From the NCBI RefSeq assembly GCF_016599855.1, contig NZ_CP067041.1:3782001-3846000 (forward strand): a stretch of 64,000 nt of DNA, in the 5' to 3' direction. A program made the translations under genes and the position numbers. The notes under the pieces were generated by a model. That model did not search any database, was not told where the DNA came from, and worked only from the letters and a program-made list of their open reading frames with translations. Each line of letters starts with the position of its first letter. The first letter of the stretch is position 1. The DNA is from Bradyrhizobium diazoefficiens (GTDB lineage: Bacteria; Pseudomonadota; Alphaproteobacteria; Rhizobiales; Xanthobacteraceae). Below are positions 34,836 through 44,154 of this stretch, one piece after another.

Positions 34836-35498
34836 ATGTCCGGTTTCTCGACCGCGCGCCAAAAAATGGTCGATGGCCAGGTGCGCACCAATGACGTCAC
34901 TGACCGCCGTATTCTCGACGCCATGCTCACGGTTCCCCGTGAGGTATTCGTGCCGGCGAGCCGGCAGGCCTTGGCCTATCTCGATCTCGATCTCGATGTG
35001 AGCGAAGGCGCCGCCAAGCGCTATCTGATCAAGGCGGCGCTGACCGCCAGGCTGCTCCAGGCCGCCGAGATCGATGAGGGCGATAACGTGCTGGTCGTCG
35101 GCTGCGCCACCGGCTATCTCGCCGCGCTGACCGCCAAACTTGCGCGCCAGGTTACGGCAACGGAAGTCGATTCGGCTCTGATTGCGAAAGCCAAGGACGC
35201 CTTCGCCGCACTCGGGCTCACCAACATCACCTGCAAGGCTGCCGTCTGTGCCGAGGGCAACCCGTCCGGCGCCCCTTATGACGTGATCGTCCTCAACGGC
35301 GCCACCGAAGTGACGCCCGACAGGCTGTTCGACCAGCTCAGGGAGGGCGGACGCCTGGTGGGGGTCTCGGCCGAATCCCGGCCATCGCGAGCGGTGATCG
35401 TGACCCGTTCGCACGGCGAATTCGGCTATCGGCCCCTGTTCGACGCGGCGGCCCCGGTGCTGCCCGGGCTGGAACGAGCTGCCGCCTTCGTCTTCTGA
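34836..35498 (+). CDS. pcm: Protein-L-isoaspartate O-methyltransferase family protein
   Basis: The 220-residue methyltransferase opens with the family signature RQKMVDGQVRTNDVTDRRIL and has SAM motif I as VVGCATGYLAALTAKLA. This motif departs from the usual GTGSGY, a variant I associate with alphaproteobacterial homologues, so true isoaspartate repair activity is not certain. Family members methylate isomerised aspartate in damaged proteins. It heads the conserved order pcm, tolC, popZ, valS. Confidence 0.85.
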   Translation: MSGFSTARQKMVDGQVRTNDVTDRRILDAMLTVPREVFVPASRQALAYLDLDLDVSEGAAKRYLIKAALTARLLQAAEIDEGDNVLVVGCATGYLAALTAKLARQVTATEVDSALIAKAKDAFAALGLTNITCKAAVCAEGNPSGAPYDVIVLNGATEVTPDRLFDQLREGGRLVGVSAESRPSRAVIVTRSHGEFGYRPLFDAAAPVLPGLERAAAFVF

Positions 35499-35679
35499 CG
35501 GCCGAAACCCCGTTAAAATCCCGTTCTGAATCAGAAGTGTGGCCGGGATGCTGCACGTAAAGAGTTTCCACTGAGAACCACCCAGAAGTAGTTCCGTCGC
35601 GCTTGACCGCGTCCTATGTTGCTGCGGGGCCACGACTCCACTCGGATACGGTAACCAGGCTCGCGGGCACGAGCTCGGC

Positions 35680-37089
35680 ATGAGAATGAACGGATTTTCA
35701 GGGATGTATGGGGTGAAGTTCTTCACCGGAGCAGCGGTTTCGGTCCTCCTGGCGGCGCTTGCCGGGCCGATGCCTGCATTGGCGGATACGATCGAGGCGG
35801 CGCTGGTGCGCGCCTATCAGAACAATCCGCAGCTCAACGCGCAGCGCGCCCAGGTGCGCTCGACCGACGAGAACGTGCCGCAGGCGCTGTCGGGCTATCG
35901 CCCCAGGGTCAACGTGACTCTCGGCAGCGGGTATCAATATGAGGATGTCCAGCAAACCCAGAAGGGAACGCCGTTCAATGGCGTCCTGCAGTCCAACAGT
36001 GCTGCCCTGACCGTCAACCAGACGCTCTATAATGGCAATCAGACCGCCAACAGGACGCGTGCGGCGGAGAGCCAGGTCTCGGGAGCGCGCGAGGCGTTGC
36101 GTGTGCTCGAGCAGACGGTGCTCTTCCAAGCTGCAACGGCCTACATGGACTATCTGCGTGATGCGGCAACGCTCGAAGTTCAGCGCAGCAACGTGCGCGT
36201 GCTCGAACAGACGCTCAAACAAACGCGCGACCGCTTCAATGTCGGCGAAGTCACGCGCACGGACGTGGCTCAATCCGAGGCGCAACTGGCTGCCGGCAGG
36301 ACCCAAGCCCTGACTGCCGAATCGAATCTCACGACGACGCGCGCGAACTTCCGCCGGATCATCGGGAACGACCCGACGAACCTTGCCCCGGGCTCGCCGG
36401 TCGATCGCTTCCTGCCCGGGACGATCGCCTCCGCGGTCAATCTTAGCCTGGTGGAGAACCCCAACGTCACGGCTTCGATGTTTGGCATCGACGTCAACTA
36501 TCTCCAGGTCAAGATCAACGAAGGCGCGCTGCTGCCGACGGTCACGGTCCAGGCGGGCGTCAGCCAAGCCTACCAGCAGAGCCTCCAGGTTTTCCGAACG
36601 ACGACTGCGTCCGCGATCGCGACGGCTTCCGTGCCGATCTATCAGGGCGGCGCTGAATATGCCCTGATCCGCCAATCGAAAGAGAACCTGGCGCAGCAGC
36701 GCCTGAATCTCGAAACCACCCGCGATCAGACCCGGGCCAACGTCGTGCAGGCTTGGGGCCAGTTGGAAGCCGGCAAGGCGCAGGTGAAGTCTGCGCAGGC
36801 GCAGGTCACGGCCTCCGAGATTGCGCTGAACGGCGTGCGCGAAGAGGCCAAGGCCGGTCAGCGCACCACGCTCGACGTGCTCAACGCGCAGCAGGCGCTG
36901 GTCAACGCGCGCGTCGCGCTTGTCACTGCCCAGCATGACCGCGTGGTGGCGTCTTATTCGGTGCTCAACGCGGTTGGCCGCCTTGCGCCGCAGGTGCTCG
37001 GCCTCAACACCACGGTCTACGATCCGAGCGTGCACTACCAGCAGGTCCGCGACAGCTGGGCCGGTGTGCGCACGCCTGACGGACGCTAA
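35680..37089 (+). CDS. tolC: TolC-family outer membrane channel protein
   Basis: The 469-residue outer-membrane channel serves type I secretion and efflux systems. A signal peptide ends at PALA before DTIEAALVRAYQNNPQL, the family opening. Two outer-membrane efflux repeats are visible, each with long alanine/glutamine-rich helices (REALRVLEQTVLFQAATAY; the second ends LDVLNAQQALVNARV). The start is ATG 35680, with 35686 or 35704 as alternatives. Unlike the NodT protein in this window it has no lipoprotein cysteine. It is monocistronic or follows pcm, and a strong hairpin terminator follows. Confidence 0.92.
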   Translation: MRMNGFSGMYGVKFFTGAAVSVLLAALAGPMPALADTIEAALVRAYQNNPQLNAQRAQVRSTDENVPQALSGYRPRVNVTLGSGYQYEDVQQTQKGTPFNGVLQSNSAALTVNQTLYNGNQTANRTRAAESQVSGAREALRVLEQTVLFQAATAYMDYLRDAATLEVQRSNVRVLEQTLKQTRDRFNVGEVTRTDVAQSEAQLAAGRTQALTAESNLTTTRANFRRIIGNDPTNLAPGSPVDRFLPGTIASAVNLSLVENPNVTASMFGIDVNYLQVKINEGALLPTVTVQAGVSQAYQQSLQVFRTTTASAIATASVPIYQGGAEYALIRQSKENLAQQRLNLETTRDQTRANVVQAWGQLEAGKAQVKSAQAQVTASEIALNGVREEAKAGQRTTLDVLNAQQALVNARVALVTAQHDRVVASYSVLNAVGRLAPQVLGLNTTVYDPSVHYQQVRDSWAGVRTPDGR

Positions 37090-37096
37090 GTGCCGT

Positions 37097-37139
37097 AGCC
37101 CACCGGTCGACCTCGCAACAGCCGAGGCCGACCGGGGCT
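37097..37139 (+). terminator. Rho-independent-type terminator after tolC
   Basis: Nested stems AGCC/GGCT, CCGGTCG/CGACCGG and CCTCG/CGAGG fold into a long hairpin with a 7-base loop starting 7 bases after the tolC stop, followed by TTGCTTGC. The T-tract is short but the stem is very stable. Confidence 0.7.
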
Positions 37140-37388
37140 TTGCTTGCAATCGTCAAAACCCCTGACATAGCCTTGCCAAGAAGCTGCGGGTCGATTCGCC
37201 CCGCATCCGATGTTGCATGCGTAATGCTTGAGTGACGGGGCAGGGGCGCGCCTCACGCTGAGCCGTGATCTGGGGACAAGTCCGGCTGTCGTGACGAAAA
37301 TGTCGGGGCGCCGATCCGGAACCGGCGAATCCTGCCGCGCTTGGTGTAAAACAACGCATGCGAGGGCGTTGATGATGTGGAGTCGGAG

Positions 37389-38165
37389 ATGACGCAGCCT
37401 GCAAAGGTCACAGAACCCTCCATGGAGGAGATTCTGGCCTCGATCCGGCGCATCATTGCCGATGATGAGGCCAAGCCGCCGCCGGCAGAAGCTGCGAAGC
37501 CCACACCTGCGCCCGCCGCGCCCGCACCAAAGCCGCAGGCGATGGCCGACATTCCACCATCCAGGGTCGCGCCCACGAAACCTGCCGCCGAAAAGCCCGC
37601 GCCGCCGCCGGCTGCGAAGCCTGCGCCGCCGCCACCGCCCGCGCCTGCGGAGGATGCGGGTCCCAACAGCCAGGATGACATTGATGCGCTGCTGGCGGGC
37701 CTCGACACGGCCACGGCTGCGCCCGAGATCCGTGCGCCGGAACCTGAGCCCGAGGCCGAACCCGACGTGCTCGAATTGACCGACGAGATGGCGATGGACC
37801 CGGAGCCGACACCGGCGCCGCCGCCGCCAAGCTTTCACAGGGTCGAGCCGCGCGATGATCTCGAATTCACCGAATCGCCGCCACCCCGTCCGACACCAGC
37901 GCCATCCTATGCGCCGGTGGATTTCGACGCACCGCCGCTGCCGCCGCAGCAGCCGATCCTGGCGCAATCGACGGTCTCGGCGGTCGAATCCGCCTTCAAC
38001 TCCCTGGCCCACACGGTGCTCAGCAGCAATGCGCGGACGCTGGAAGATCTGGTCAAGGAGATGCTGCGCCCGATGCTGAAATCCTGGCTCGACGACAATC
38101 TGCCGGGGCTCGTCGAGCGCATCGTGAAGGCTGAAATCGAACGGGTCTCGCGCGGCGGCCGCTGA
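37389..38165 (+). CDS. popZ: Cell pole-organising protein PopZ-like (DUF2497)
   Basis: This 258-residue protein has the PopZ/DUF2497 layout: a short N-terminal helix (SMEEILASIRRIIADD), a long proline/alanine/acidic disordered middle (about residues 30-200), and a conserved C-terminal helical oligomerisation region (LEDLVKEMLRPMLKSWLDDN, then LPGLVERIVKAEIERVSRGG). In Caulobacter, PopZ forms the polar matrix that anchors chromosome origins. GTGGAG at 37377-37382 supports the ATG at 37389. The disordered middle is longer than in the 177-residue Caulobacter protein. Its position before valS is a conserved alphaproteobacterial arrangement. Confidence 0.88.
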   Translation: MTQPAKVTEPSMEEILASIRRIIADDEAKPPPAEAAKPTPAPAAPAPKPQAMADIPPSRVAPTKPAAEKPAPPPAAKPAPPPPPAPAEDAGPNSQDDIDALLAGLDTATAAPEIRAPEPEPEAEPDVLELTDEMAMDPEPTPAPPPPSFHRVEPRDDLEFTESPPPRPTPAPSYAPVDFDAPPLPPQQPILAQSTVSAVESAFNSLAHTVLSSNARTLEDLVKEMLRPMLKSWLDDNLPGLVERIVKAEIERVSRGGR

Positions 38166-38292
38166 GCCGGGCCCCGCGGCCCGATAAAGCCCTGCTCCCA
38201 CGTCATAATTGACCTGCCGGTCGGGCCGGAAAGCCCTTGTGCCGTTGAGCTTTCCGTTGACTTGAACCCCGCGCGCGGCTTTCTAGCGCCCC

Positions 38293-41169
38293 ATGATCGA
38301 GAAAAACTACCAGCCCGCCGATATCGAAGCCCGCATGTCCGTCGTGTGGGAGGACAGCCTTGCCTTCAAGGCCGGCCGCCCCGACCGCCGCGACGCAGTG
38401 CCCTTTACGATCGTGATCCCGCCGCCGAACGTGACGGGCTCGCTGCACATGGGCCACGCCCTCAACAATACGCTGCAGGACATCCTGTGCCGGTTCGAGC
38501 GCATGCGCGGCCGCGACGTGCTGTGGCAGCCCGGTACCGACCATGCCGGCATCGCCACCCAGATGGTGGTCGAGCGGCAGCTGATGGAGCGCCAGGAGCC
38601 CGGCCGCCGCGAGATGGGTCGCGAGAAGTTTCTGGAACGGGTCTGGGAGTGGAAGGCCGAGAGCGGCGACACCATCATCAATCAGCTCAAGCGGCTCGGC
38701 GCCTCCTGCGACTGGTCGCGTGAGCGCTTCACCATGGACGAGGGCCTCTCGAAGGCCGTGGTCAAGGTGTTTGTCGAACTGCACCGCGACGGCCTGATCT
38801 ACAAGGACAAGCGGCTGGTGAACTGGGACACCAAGCTGCTCACCGCGATCTCCGATCTCGAAGTGCAGCAGACGGAGGTGAGGGGGCACCTCTGGTATCT
38901 GCGCTATCCGATCGAGGGCAAGGTCTTCAGCCCCGAGGATCCCTCGAGCTTCATCGTGGTTGCCACGACGCGTCCGGAGACCATGCTCGGCGATACCGGC
39001 GTGGCCGTGCATCCCGACGACGAGCGCTATCAGAAGCTGGTCGGCAAGAACGTGATCCTGCCGCTGGTCGGCCGCAAGATCAAAATCGTCGCCGACGAAT
39101 ACTCCGATCCCGAGAAGGGTTCGGGCGCGGTCAAGGTGACGCCGGCGCACGACTTCAACGATTTCGAGGTCGGCAACCGCCATGGCCTGCGCCGGATCAG
39201 CGTGCTCGACAAGGAAGGCTGCCTCGATCTCCTCGACAATGAGGATTATTTGCGCGGCCTTCCCGAAGGCGCCTCGCAATTCGCCGAGGAGTTCAACAAG
39301 GTCGATCGCTTCGCGGCGCGCAAGCGCATCGTCGAGCGGCTGGAATCGTTCGGCTTCGTCGAGCGGATCGAGCCGCACACGCATATGGTGCCGCACGGCG
39401 ACCGCTCGGGCAGCGTGATCGAGCCGTACCTGACCGACCAGTGGTATGTCGACGCCAAGACGCTCGCAAAGCCCGCGATCGCGGCGGTGCGTTCGGGCGA
39501 GACCACCTTCGTGCCGAAGAACTGGGAAAAGACCTATTTCGAGTGGATGGAGAACATCCAGCCCTGGTGCATCTCGCGGCAGCTCTGGTGGGGCCATCAG
39601 ATTCCGGCCTGGTACGGCCCCGACGGCAAGGTGTTCGTCGCGGAGACCGAGGAGGAGGCCGTCAGTCACGCGCTCGGCTATTACGTCGAGCAGGAAGTGA
39701 TCACGGTCGAGCAGGGCCGCGAGATGGCACTCGACCGCAACAAGCGCGAGGGTTTCATCACCCGTGATGAGGACGTGCTCGACACCTGGTTCTCCTCGGC
39801 GCTGTGGCCGTTCTCGACGCTCGGCTGGCCCGAAGACGCGCCGGAGGTGACGCGCTACTACCCGACCAATGTGCTGGTCACGGGCTGGGACATCATCTTC
39901 TTCTGGGTCGCCCGCATGATGATGATGGGCCTTCACTTCATGAAGGAGGCGCCGTTCTCGACGGTTTACATCCACCGTCTCGTTCGTGACGAGAAGGGTG
40001 CCAAGATGTCGAAGTCGAAAGGTAACGTCATCGATCCGCTGAACCTGATCGACGAGTACGGCGCTGATGCTCTCCGCTTTGCGCTGGCACGCGAGGCGGC
40101 CCATACGCATGACATCAAGCTTTCCTCGCAGCTTGTCGAAATCAATCGCAATTTCGCGACCAAGCTCTGGAATTCCTGCCGCTTTGCGGAGATGAACGAG
40201 TGCATCGTGCCGGAAGGTTTCGAGCCGGCAAAGGCCAAGGAGCCGCTGAATCGCTGGATCGCGCACAAAGCCGCAGAGGCTACCCGCGAGGTGACCGAGG
40301 CACTTGAAGCTCACAGCTTCAACGAAGCTGCGAGCGCGATGTATCGGTTCGTCCTGAACATCTATTGCGACTGGTACGTCGAGCTCGCAAAGCCTGCGCT
40401 GCTCGGCGCCGATGGCCCCCTCAAGGAGGAGACCCGCGCCATGGTTGCCTGGGCGCGCGACGAAATCCTGAAGCTGCTGCATCCCTTCATGCCCTTCATC
40501 ACCGAGGAGCTGTGGGAGGTGACGGCCAAGCGTGACGGCCTGCTCGCGCTGGCGCCATGGCCGCTGAAGCCGACCGGTCCGACGCCGGAGCAGCTCGCCA
40601 TGCTTGCGGCGGCGGCCGGGCCGACCGATCCGTTGATCTCGCCGGCGCTGGTGTTGCCGATCTTCGACCATGCCGAGTTCAGCGATCCCAGGGCGGAAGC
40701 CGAGATCGGCTGGGTGATCGACCTTGTCACGCAGATCCGCTCGGTGCGCGCCGAGATGAACATCCCGCCGGCAACGCTGACCGCGCTGGTGCTCGCAGGC
40801 GCCTCGGCGGAGACGAAGGAACGCGCACCGCGCTGGATCGACGTCATCAAGCGCATGGCGCGGCTGTCGGACATCTCGTTCGCCGAGCGCGCACCTGACG
40901 GCGCCGTGCAGCTGCTGGTGCGCGGCGAGGTGGCCGCGCTGCCGCTGAAGGGCGTGATCGACGTTGCCGCCGAACGTGCGCGCCTCGACAAGGAGATCGG
41001 CAAGGCCGACGCCGACATTAAGCGCGCGGAGTCGAAGCTCGCCAACGAGAAGTTCGTCGCCAACGCGGCCGAAGAGGTCGTCGAGGAGGAGCGCGAAAAG
41101 CGCGAGGCGGCGCTGGCCCGCAAGGCCAAGCTGCTCGAGGCGCTGGAGCGGCTGAAGCAGGCGTCTTAA
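38293..41169 (+). CDS. valS: Valyl-tRNA synthetase
   Basis: This 958-residue class Ia aminoacyl-tRNA synthetase has the HIGH-type motif in PPNVTGSLHMGHALNNT, the editing (CP1) domain including VATTRPETMLGDTGVAVHP, the KMSKS loop (GAKMSKSKGNVIDPL), and a C-terminal coiled coil (ERARLDKEIGKADADIKRAE) typical of ValRS. Length and motif order are normal. It is separated from popZ by about 130 bases that include a CGGGCC/GGCCCG hairpin at 38168-38183. Confidence 0.97.
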   Translation: MIEKNYQPADIEARMSVVWEDSLAFKAGRPDRRDAVPFTIVIPPPNVTGSLHMGHALNNTLQDILCRFERMRGRDVLWQPGTDHAGIATQMVVERQLMERQEPGRREMGREKFLERVWEWKAESGDTIINQLKRLGASCDWSRERFTMDEGLSKAVVKVFVELHRDGLIYKDKRLVNWDTKLLTAISDLEVQQTEVRGHLWYLRYPIEGKVFSPEDPSSFIVVATTRPETMLGDTGVAVHPDDERYQKLVGKNVILPLVGRKIKIVADEYSDPEKGSGAVKVTPAHDFNDFEVGNRHGLRRISVLDKEGCLDLLDNEDYLRGLPEGASQFAEEFNKVDRFAARKRIVERLESFGFVERIEPHTHMVPHGDRSGSVIEPYLTDQWYVDAKTLAKPAIAAVRSGETTFVPKNWEKTYFEWMENIQPWCISRQLWWGHQIPAWYGPDGKVFVAETEEEAVSHALGYYVEQEVITVEQGREMALDRNKREGFITRDEDVLDTWFSSALWPFSTLGWPEDAPEVTRYYPTNVLVTGWDIIFFWVARMMMMGLHFMKEAPFSTVYIHRLVRDEKGAKMSKSKGNVIDPLNLIDEYGADALRFALAREAAHTHDIKLSSQLVEINRNFATKLWNSCRFAEMNECIVPEGFEPAKAKEPLNRWIAHKAAEATREVTEALEAHSFNEAASAMYRFVLNIYCDWYVELAKPALLGADGPLKEETRAMVAWARDEILKLLHPFMPFITEELWEVTAKRDGLLALAPWPLKPTGPTPEQLAMLAAAAGPTDPLISPALVLPIFDHAEFSDPRAEAEIGWVIDLVTQIRSVRAEMNIPPATLTALVLAGASAETKERAPRWIDVIKRMARLSDISFAERAPDGAVQLLVRGEVAALPLKGVIDVAAERARLDKEIGKADADIKRAESKLANEKFVANAAEEVVEEEREKREAALARKAKLLEALERLKQAS

Positions 41170-41176
41170 GATGTCC

Positions 41177-41277
41177 GTCATTCCGGGGCGATGCGGAGCA
41201 TCGAACTCTGGTGCGCAATTGCGCACCTGAGAATCTCGAGGTTCCGGGTTCGCGTCTTCGACGCGCCCCGGAACGAC
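41177..41277. repeat. Palindromic repeat between valS and the glycosylase gene
   Basis: Outer arms GTCATTCCGGGGCG and CGCCCCGGAACGAC enclose smaller hairpins (GATGC/GCATC, GTGCGCAATTGCGCAC, CGCGTC/GACGCG). It fills the gap between two convergent genes, where it can act as a two-way terminator. It is the same family as the element inside pbpC at 7597-7678. Confidence 0.85.
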
Positions 41278-41279
41278 AA

Positions 41280-41882
41280 CTATTTCGGAAACGGCTTGCT
41301 CAGAAACTTTGAGCCTCTGACGCCATAGCGCCAGGGCAGCCCGACGGCCTTGGTGATGCCGATCCGGATGCCGGCCACCACCTCCACATCCTCTGTCCGC
41401 GCATGCAGCGCGATCGGCGGCCGGTCCAGCGGCATTGTATTGTGCGCGATGGTGATGCCGAGTGCCTCGGTTAACTTGCCCGGGCCCGAGCACAGCGCGT
41501 GCACATCCTGGAGATGGCGGCGACGGCGCATCGTCGCCAGGCCATGTGTCGGCTCCAGCGCGCGGATCAGCACGGCGGCGGCCGAGCCTTCCTCCTCGCA
41601 GACGAAGTTGACGCACCAATGGATGCCGTAGGAGCGGTAGACGTAGGCAAAGCCGGGCGGGCCGAACATGATTTGGTTCCGCGGCGTCGGGCCGTTGTAG
41701 GAGTGGGCCGCCGGCTCGGTATGATGATAGGCCTCGACCTCGACGATGATGCCGCCAACGCCATCGAGCAGCATGGTCGCACCGATCAACTCGGGCGCGA
41801 CCTCGCGGACATCGCGGTCGAAAAAGTCCCGCTTCAGGCGCTTGCCGAGCCGCGGTGGTGAAGTGTTCGATGCTGGAGCCAT
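41280..41882 (-). CDS. DNA-3-methyladenine glycosylase (AAG/MPG family)
   Basis: This 200-residue base-excision repair enzyme removes alkylated purines. Family motifs include [20 protein letters not shown] with the catalytic Glu, [22 protein letters not shown] and [14 protein letters not shown]. Length is normal for bacterial AAG. The ATG at 41882 is preceded directly by three near-identical 14-base tandem repeats. It faces valS and is divergent from lipA. Confidence 0.92.
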   Translation of the reverse strand: MAPASNTSPPRLGKRLKRDFFDRDVREVAPELIGATMLLDGVGGIIVEVEAYHHTEPAAHSYNGPTPRNQIMFGPPGFAYVYRSYGIHWCVNFVCEEEGSAAAVLIRALEPTHGLATMRRRRHLQDVHALCSGPGKLTEALGITIAHNTMPLDRPPIALHARTEDVEVVAGIRIGITKAVGLPWRYGVRGSKFLSKPFPK

Positions 41883-41886
41883 TCGA

Positions 41887-41927
41887 GCTGAGAATTGCGG
41901 GCTGAGAATTGCGGGCTGAGAATCGCT
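41887..41927. repeat. Three tandem 14-base repeats
   Basis: The unit GCTGAGAATTGCGG occurs at 41887-41900 and 41901-41914, with a diverged third copy from 41915. The array lies immediately upstream of the glycosylase start and within the lipA promoter region. Copy-number change by slippage could alter spacing between promoter and start codon. Confidence 0.8.
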
Positions 41928-42040
41928 CGAGAACAGAGCAGGATATTGCCCATATCTGCCATGTTCCCTGAAGCGGCGCGAGCCGGGTTGCGGCAGGCAG
42001 CCAGACCGACTAGGTAGGACCTGAAGAGACCGGACACCCC

Positions 42041-42997
42041 ATGGTCGTTATTGTCGATACCATCTCGAACCCGTTGCGCCCGCGCCACCCCGAAAAGGTG
42101 AATCGCCCTGATTCCGCTTCGCCGCCGAAGCCGGACTGGATCCGCGTGCGCGCGCCTAATACTCGCGGCTATGCCGACACCCGCAACATCGTGCGTGCCA
42201 ACGACCTGCACACGGTGTGCGAGGAGGCGGGCTGCCCGAACATCGGCGAGTGCTGGGACAAGAAGCACGCGACCTTCATGATCATGGGCGACACCTGCAC
42301 CCGGGCCTGCGCCTTCTGCAACGTCAAGACCGGCCTGCCGAACGCGCTCGATGCCGCCGAGCCGCAGAACGTCGCCGAGGCTGTGGCCAAGCTGGGCCTC
42401 GCGCACGTCGTTATCACCTCCGTCGATCGCGACGATCTCGCCGACGGTGGTGCCGAACATTTCGCCCAGACCATTCGCGCGATCCGGGCTGCGTGCCCAT
42501 CGACCACCATCGAGATCCTGACGCCTGACTTCCTGCGCAAGGAGGGGGCGCTGGAGGTGGTCGTGGCGGCGAGACCCGACGTCTTCAACCACAATCTCGA
42601 GACAGTGCCGTCGCGCTATCTCACGGTACGGCCTGGCGCGCGCTATTTCCACTCGATCCGGCTGTTGCAGCGGGTCAAGGAGCTCGATGGCGCCATTTTC
42701 ACCAAGTCCGGCATCATGGTCGGCCTTGGCGAGGAGCGCCACGAGGTGCAGCAGGTCATGGACGATCTGCGCTCGGCCGACGTCGACTTCCTGACCATCG
42801 GGCAATACCTCCAACCGACCCGCAAGCATCACGCGGTGATGCGCTACGTGCCGCCGGACGAGTTCAGTTCTTACGAAAAGGTTGCCTACACCAAGGGCTT
42901 CCTGATGGTGTCGGCAAGCCCGCTCACCCGTTCCTCGCATCATGCCGGCGAGGACTTTGCGAGACTGAAGGCCGCACGGGCAGCTAACGCCCGCTAA
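42041..42997 (+). CDS. lipA: Lipoyl synthase
   Basis: This 318-residue radical SAM enzyme inserts two sulfurs into octanoyl groups on lipoate-dependent enzymes. The auxiliary cluster cysteines are in [12 protein letters not shown], and the radical SAM cluster motif is [12 protein letters not shown] and [10 protein letters not shown] further along are family-typical. ATG 42041 gives a normal-length N-terminus. It is followed 6 bases later by the COQ10-like gene, so the two are likely co-transcribed. Confidence 0.96.
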   Translation: MVVIVDTISNPLRPRHPEKVNRPDSASPPKPDWIRVRAPNTRGYADTRNIVRANDLHTVCEEAGCPNIGECWDKKHATFMIMGDTCTRACAFCNVKTGLPNALDAAEPQNVAEAVAKLGLAHVVITSVDRDDLADGGAEHFAQTIRAIRAACPSTTIEILTPDFLRKEGALEVVVAARPDVFNHNLETVPSRYLTVRPGARYFHSIRLLQRVKELDGAIFTKSGIMVGLGEERHEVQQVMDDLRSADVDFLTIGQYLQPTRKHHAVMRYVPPDEFSSYEKVAYTKGFLMVSASPLTRSSHHAGEDFARLKAARAANAR

Positions 42998-43003
42998 ACC
43001 GCT

Positions 43004-43483
43004 ATGCCCAAGTTTTCGAGCAAGCGCCGTGTCAATCACAGCGCATCCGAGATGTTCGATCTGGTCGCCGATGTCGAGCGCTATCCGGAATTCGTGCCGC
43101 TGTGCAGCGCGCTGAAGATACGCCAGCGCATCGAGAAGCCCGACGGCACCGAGGTGCTGATCGCCGACATGACGGTGTCGTTCAAGCTGGTCAAGGAATC
43201 CTTCACCAGCCGCGTGACGCTCGACCGCGCCAATCTGAAGATCCGGGTCGAATATCTGAAAGGTCCGTTCAGCAATCTCGAAAACCGCTGGACGTTCGAG
43301 CCGAAAGGCCATGAGGACGGCAATGACGTCTGCGACGTCGGCTTCTACCTCGCCTACGAGTTCAAGAGCCGTATGCTGGCAATGCTAATGGGCTCGATGT
43401 TCGACGCCGCGTTCGCGCGGTTTTCCACCGCGTTCGAGAAGCGGGCCGATGCGGTCTACGGCCGGCCGAAATTGGCGTCGTAG
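43004..43483 (+). CDS. COQ10/RatA-like START-domain protein
   Basis: The 159-residue protein has a START-like fold of the coenzyme Q-binding COQ10 group, visible as SASEMFDLVADVERYPEFVPLC, then VSFKLVKESFTSRV and LENRWTFEP. Relatives bind ubiquinone and support respiration; the E. coli relative RatA has been described as a ribosome-association toxin, but the placement after lipA favours the coenzyme Q role. It is convergent with cinA. Confidence 0.85.
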   Translation: MPKFSSKRRVNHSASEMFDLVADVERYPEFVPLCSALKIRQRIEKPDGTEVLIADMTVSFKLVKESFTSRVTLDRANLKIRVEYLKGPFSNLENRWTFEPKGHEDGNDVCDVGFYLAYEFKSRMLAMLMGSMFDAAFARFSTAFEKRADAVYGRPKLAS

Positions 43484-43513
43484 TTTTCACGGTCGCGCAC
43501 TCTCTCGACCGTT

Positions 43514-43525
43514 ATTGCGAGGAGC
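43514..43525. repeat. Half-copy of the CATTGCGAGG repeat family
   Basis: ATTGCGAGGAGC is identical to one arm of the palindromic element at 57172-57258, but the matching second arm is absent. It is a decayed or partial copy in the 56-base gap between convergent genes. Confidence 0.45.
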
Positions 43526-43539
43526 TCGCGATCGGCCAC

Positions 43540-44151
43540 TCAACCGCGCGGTGACCGCGGAGTCCTGCGCTTCACCGCGTGCCGGCGCGGCGAGCGGGTG
43601 ACGCGCGGGCGAAGCCTGGTCGCGGCGGCGGCGCGGCGCGGCTTGGCCGCGGCTTGCGGGCCCCGGGCGAGCTCCATCAGCATGCGCAGCGCTTCGACCA
43701 CCGAGCGGGTGCGCACCTCGGTGCGGCCGATCGCGCCAAAACGCTGCTCGCGATGGATAATGCGGCCGTCGCGCGCGGCGGCAGCGAAGTGCACGAGGCC
43801 GACCGGCTTGCCCGGGGTAGCACCGCCGGGACCGGCAATGCCGGTGATGGCAACCGCGAGATCGACGCCGGCCCGCTCCAGCGCGCCGATCGCCATCGCG
43901 GTTGCGGTCTCCTTGCTGACGGCGCCGAAGTTGGTGAGTGTGCCGGCCTCTACTCCGAGCATCGCGCGCTTGGCGTCGTTGGAATAGGTGACGAAGCCGC
44001 GGTCGATGACGTCAGACGAGCCGGGGATGTCGGTCAGGGCGCCGGCGACGAGCCCGCCGGTACAGGACTCGGCGGTCGCGATTGTCAGCTTGCGCATCCG
44101 GCACAGATCGAGCAGCGAGCGGGAGAGGGCACGTGCGTCGCTGCCGCCCAT
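43540..44151 (-). CDS. CinA-family protein (nicotinamide-nucleotide amidohydrolase domain)
   Basis: The 203-residue protein carries only the C-terminal CinA domain, which deamidates nicotinamide mononucleotide in pyridine nucleotide recycling. Motifs include TIATAESCTGGLVAGALTDI, SNDAKRAMLGV and AITGIAGPGGATPGKPVG. After about residue 160 there is a 40-residue Arg/Ala/Pro-rich tail (KPRRAAAATRLRPRVTRSP) not part of the domain. It starts 3 bases after the ispDF stop, so the two genes are co-transcribed. Confidence 0.9.
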   Translation of the reverse strand: MGGSDARALSRSLLDLCRMRKLTIATAESCTGGLVAGALTDIPGSSDVIDRGFVTYSNDAKRAMLGVEAGTLTNFGAVSKETATAMAIGALERAGVDLAVAITGIAGPGGATPGKPVGLVHFAAAARDGRIIHREQRFGAIGRTEVRTRSVVEALRMLMELARGPQAAAKPRRAAAATRLRPRVTRSPRRHAVKRRTPRSPRG

Positions 44152-44154
44152 AGC

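Noticed and set aside
38203..41619. 1138-codon open frame antisense to valS
   Set aside because: It mirrors valS codon structure in GC-rich DNA, has no family motif, and valS on the other strand is unmistakable.
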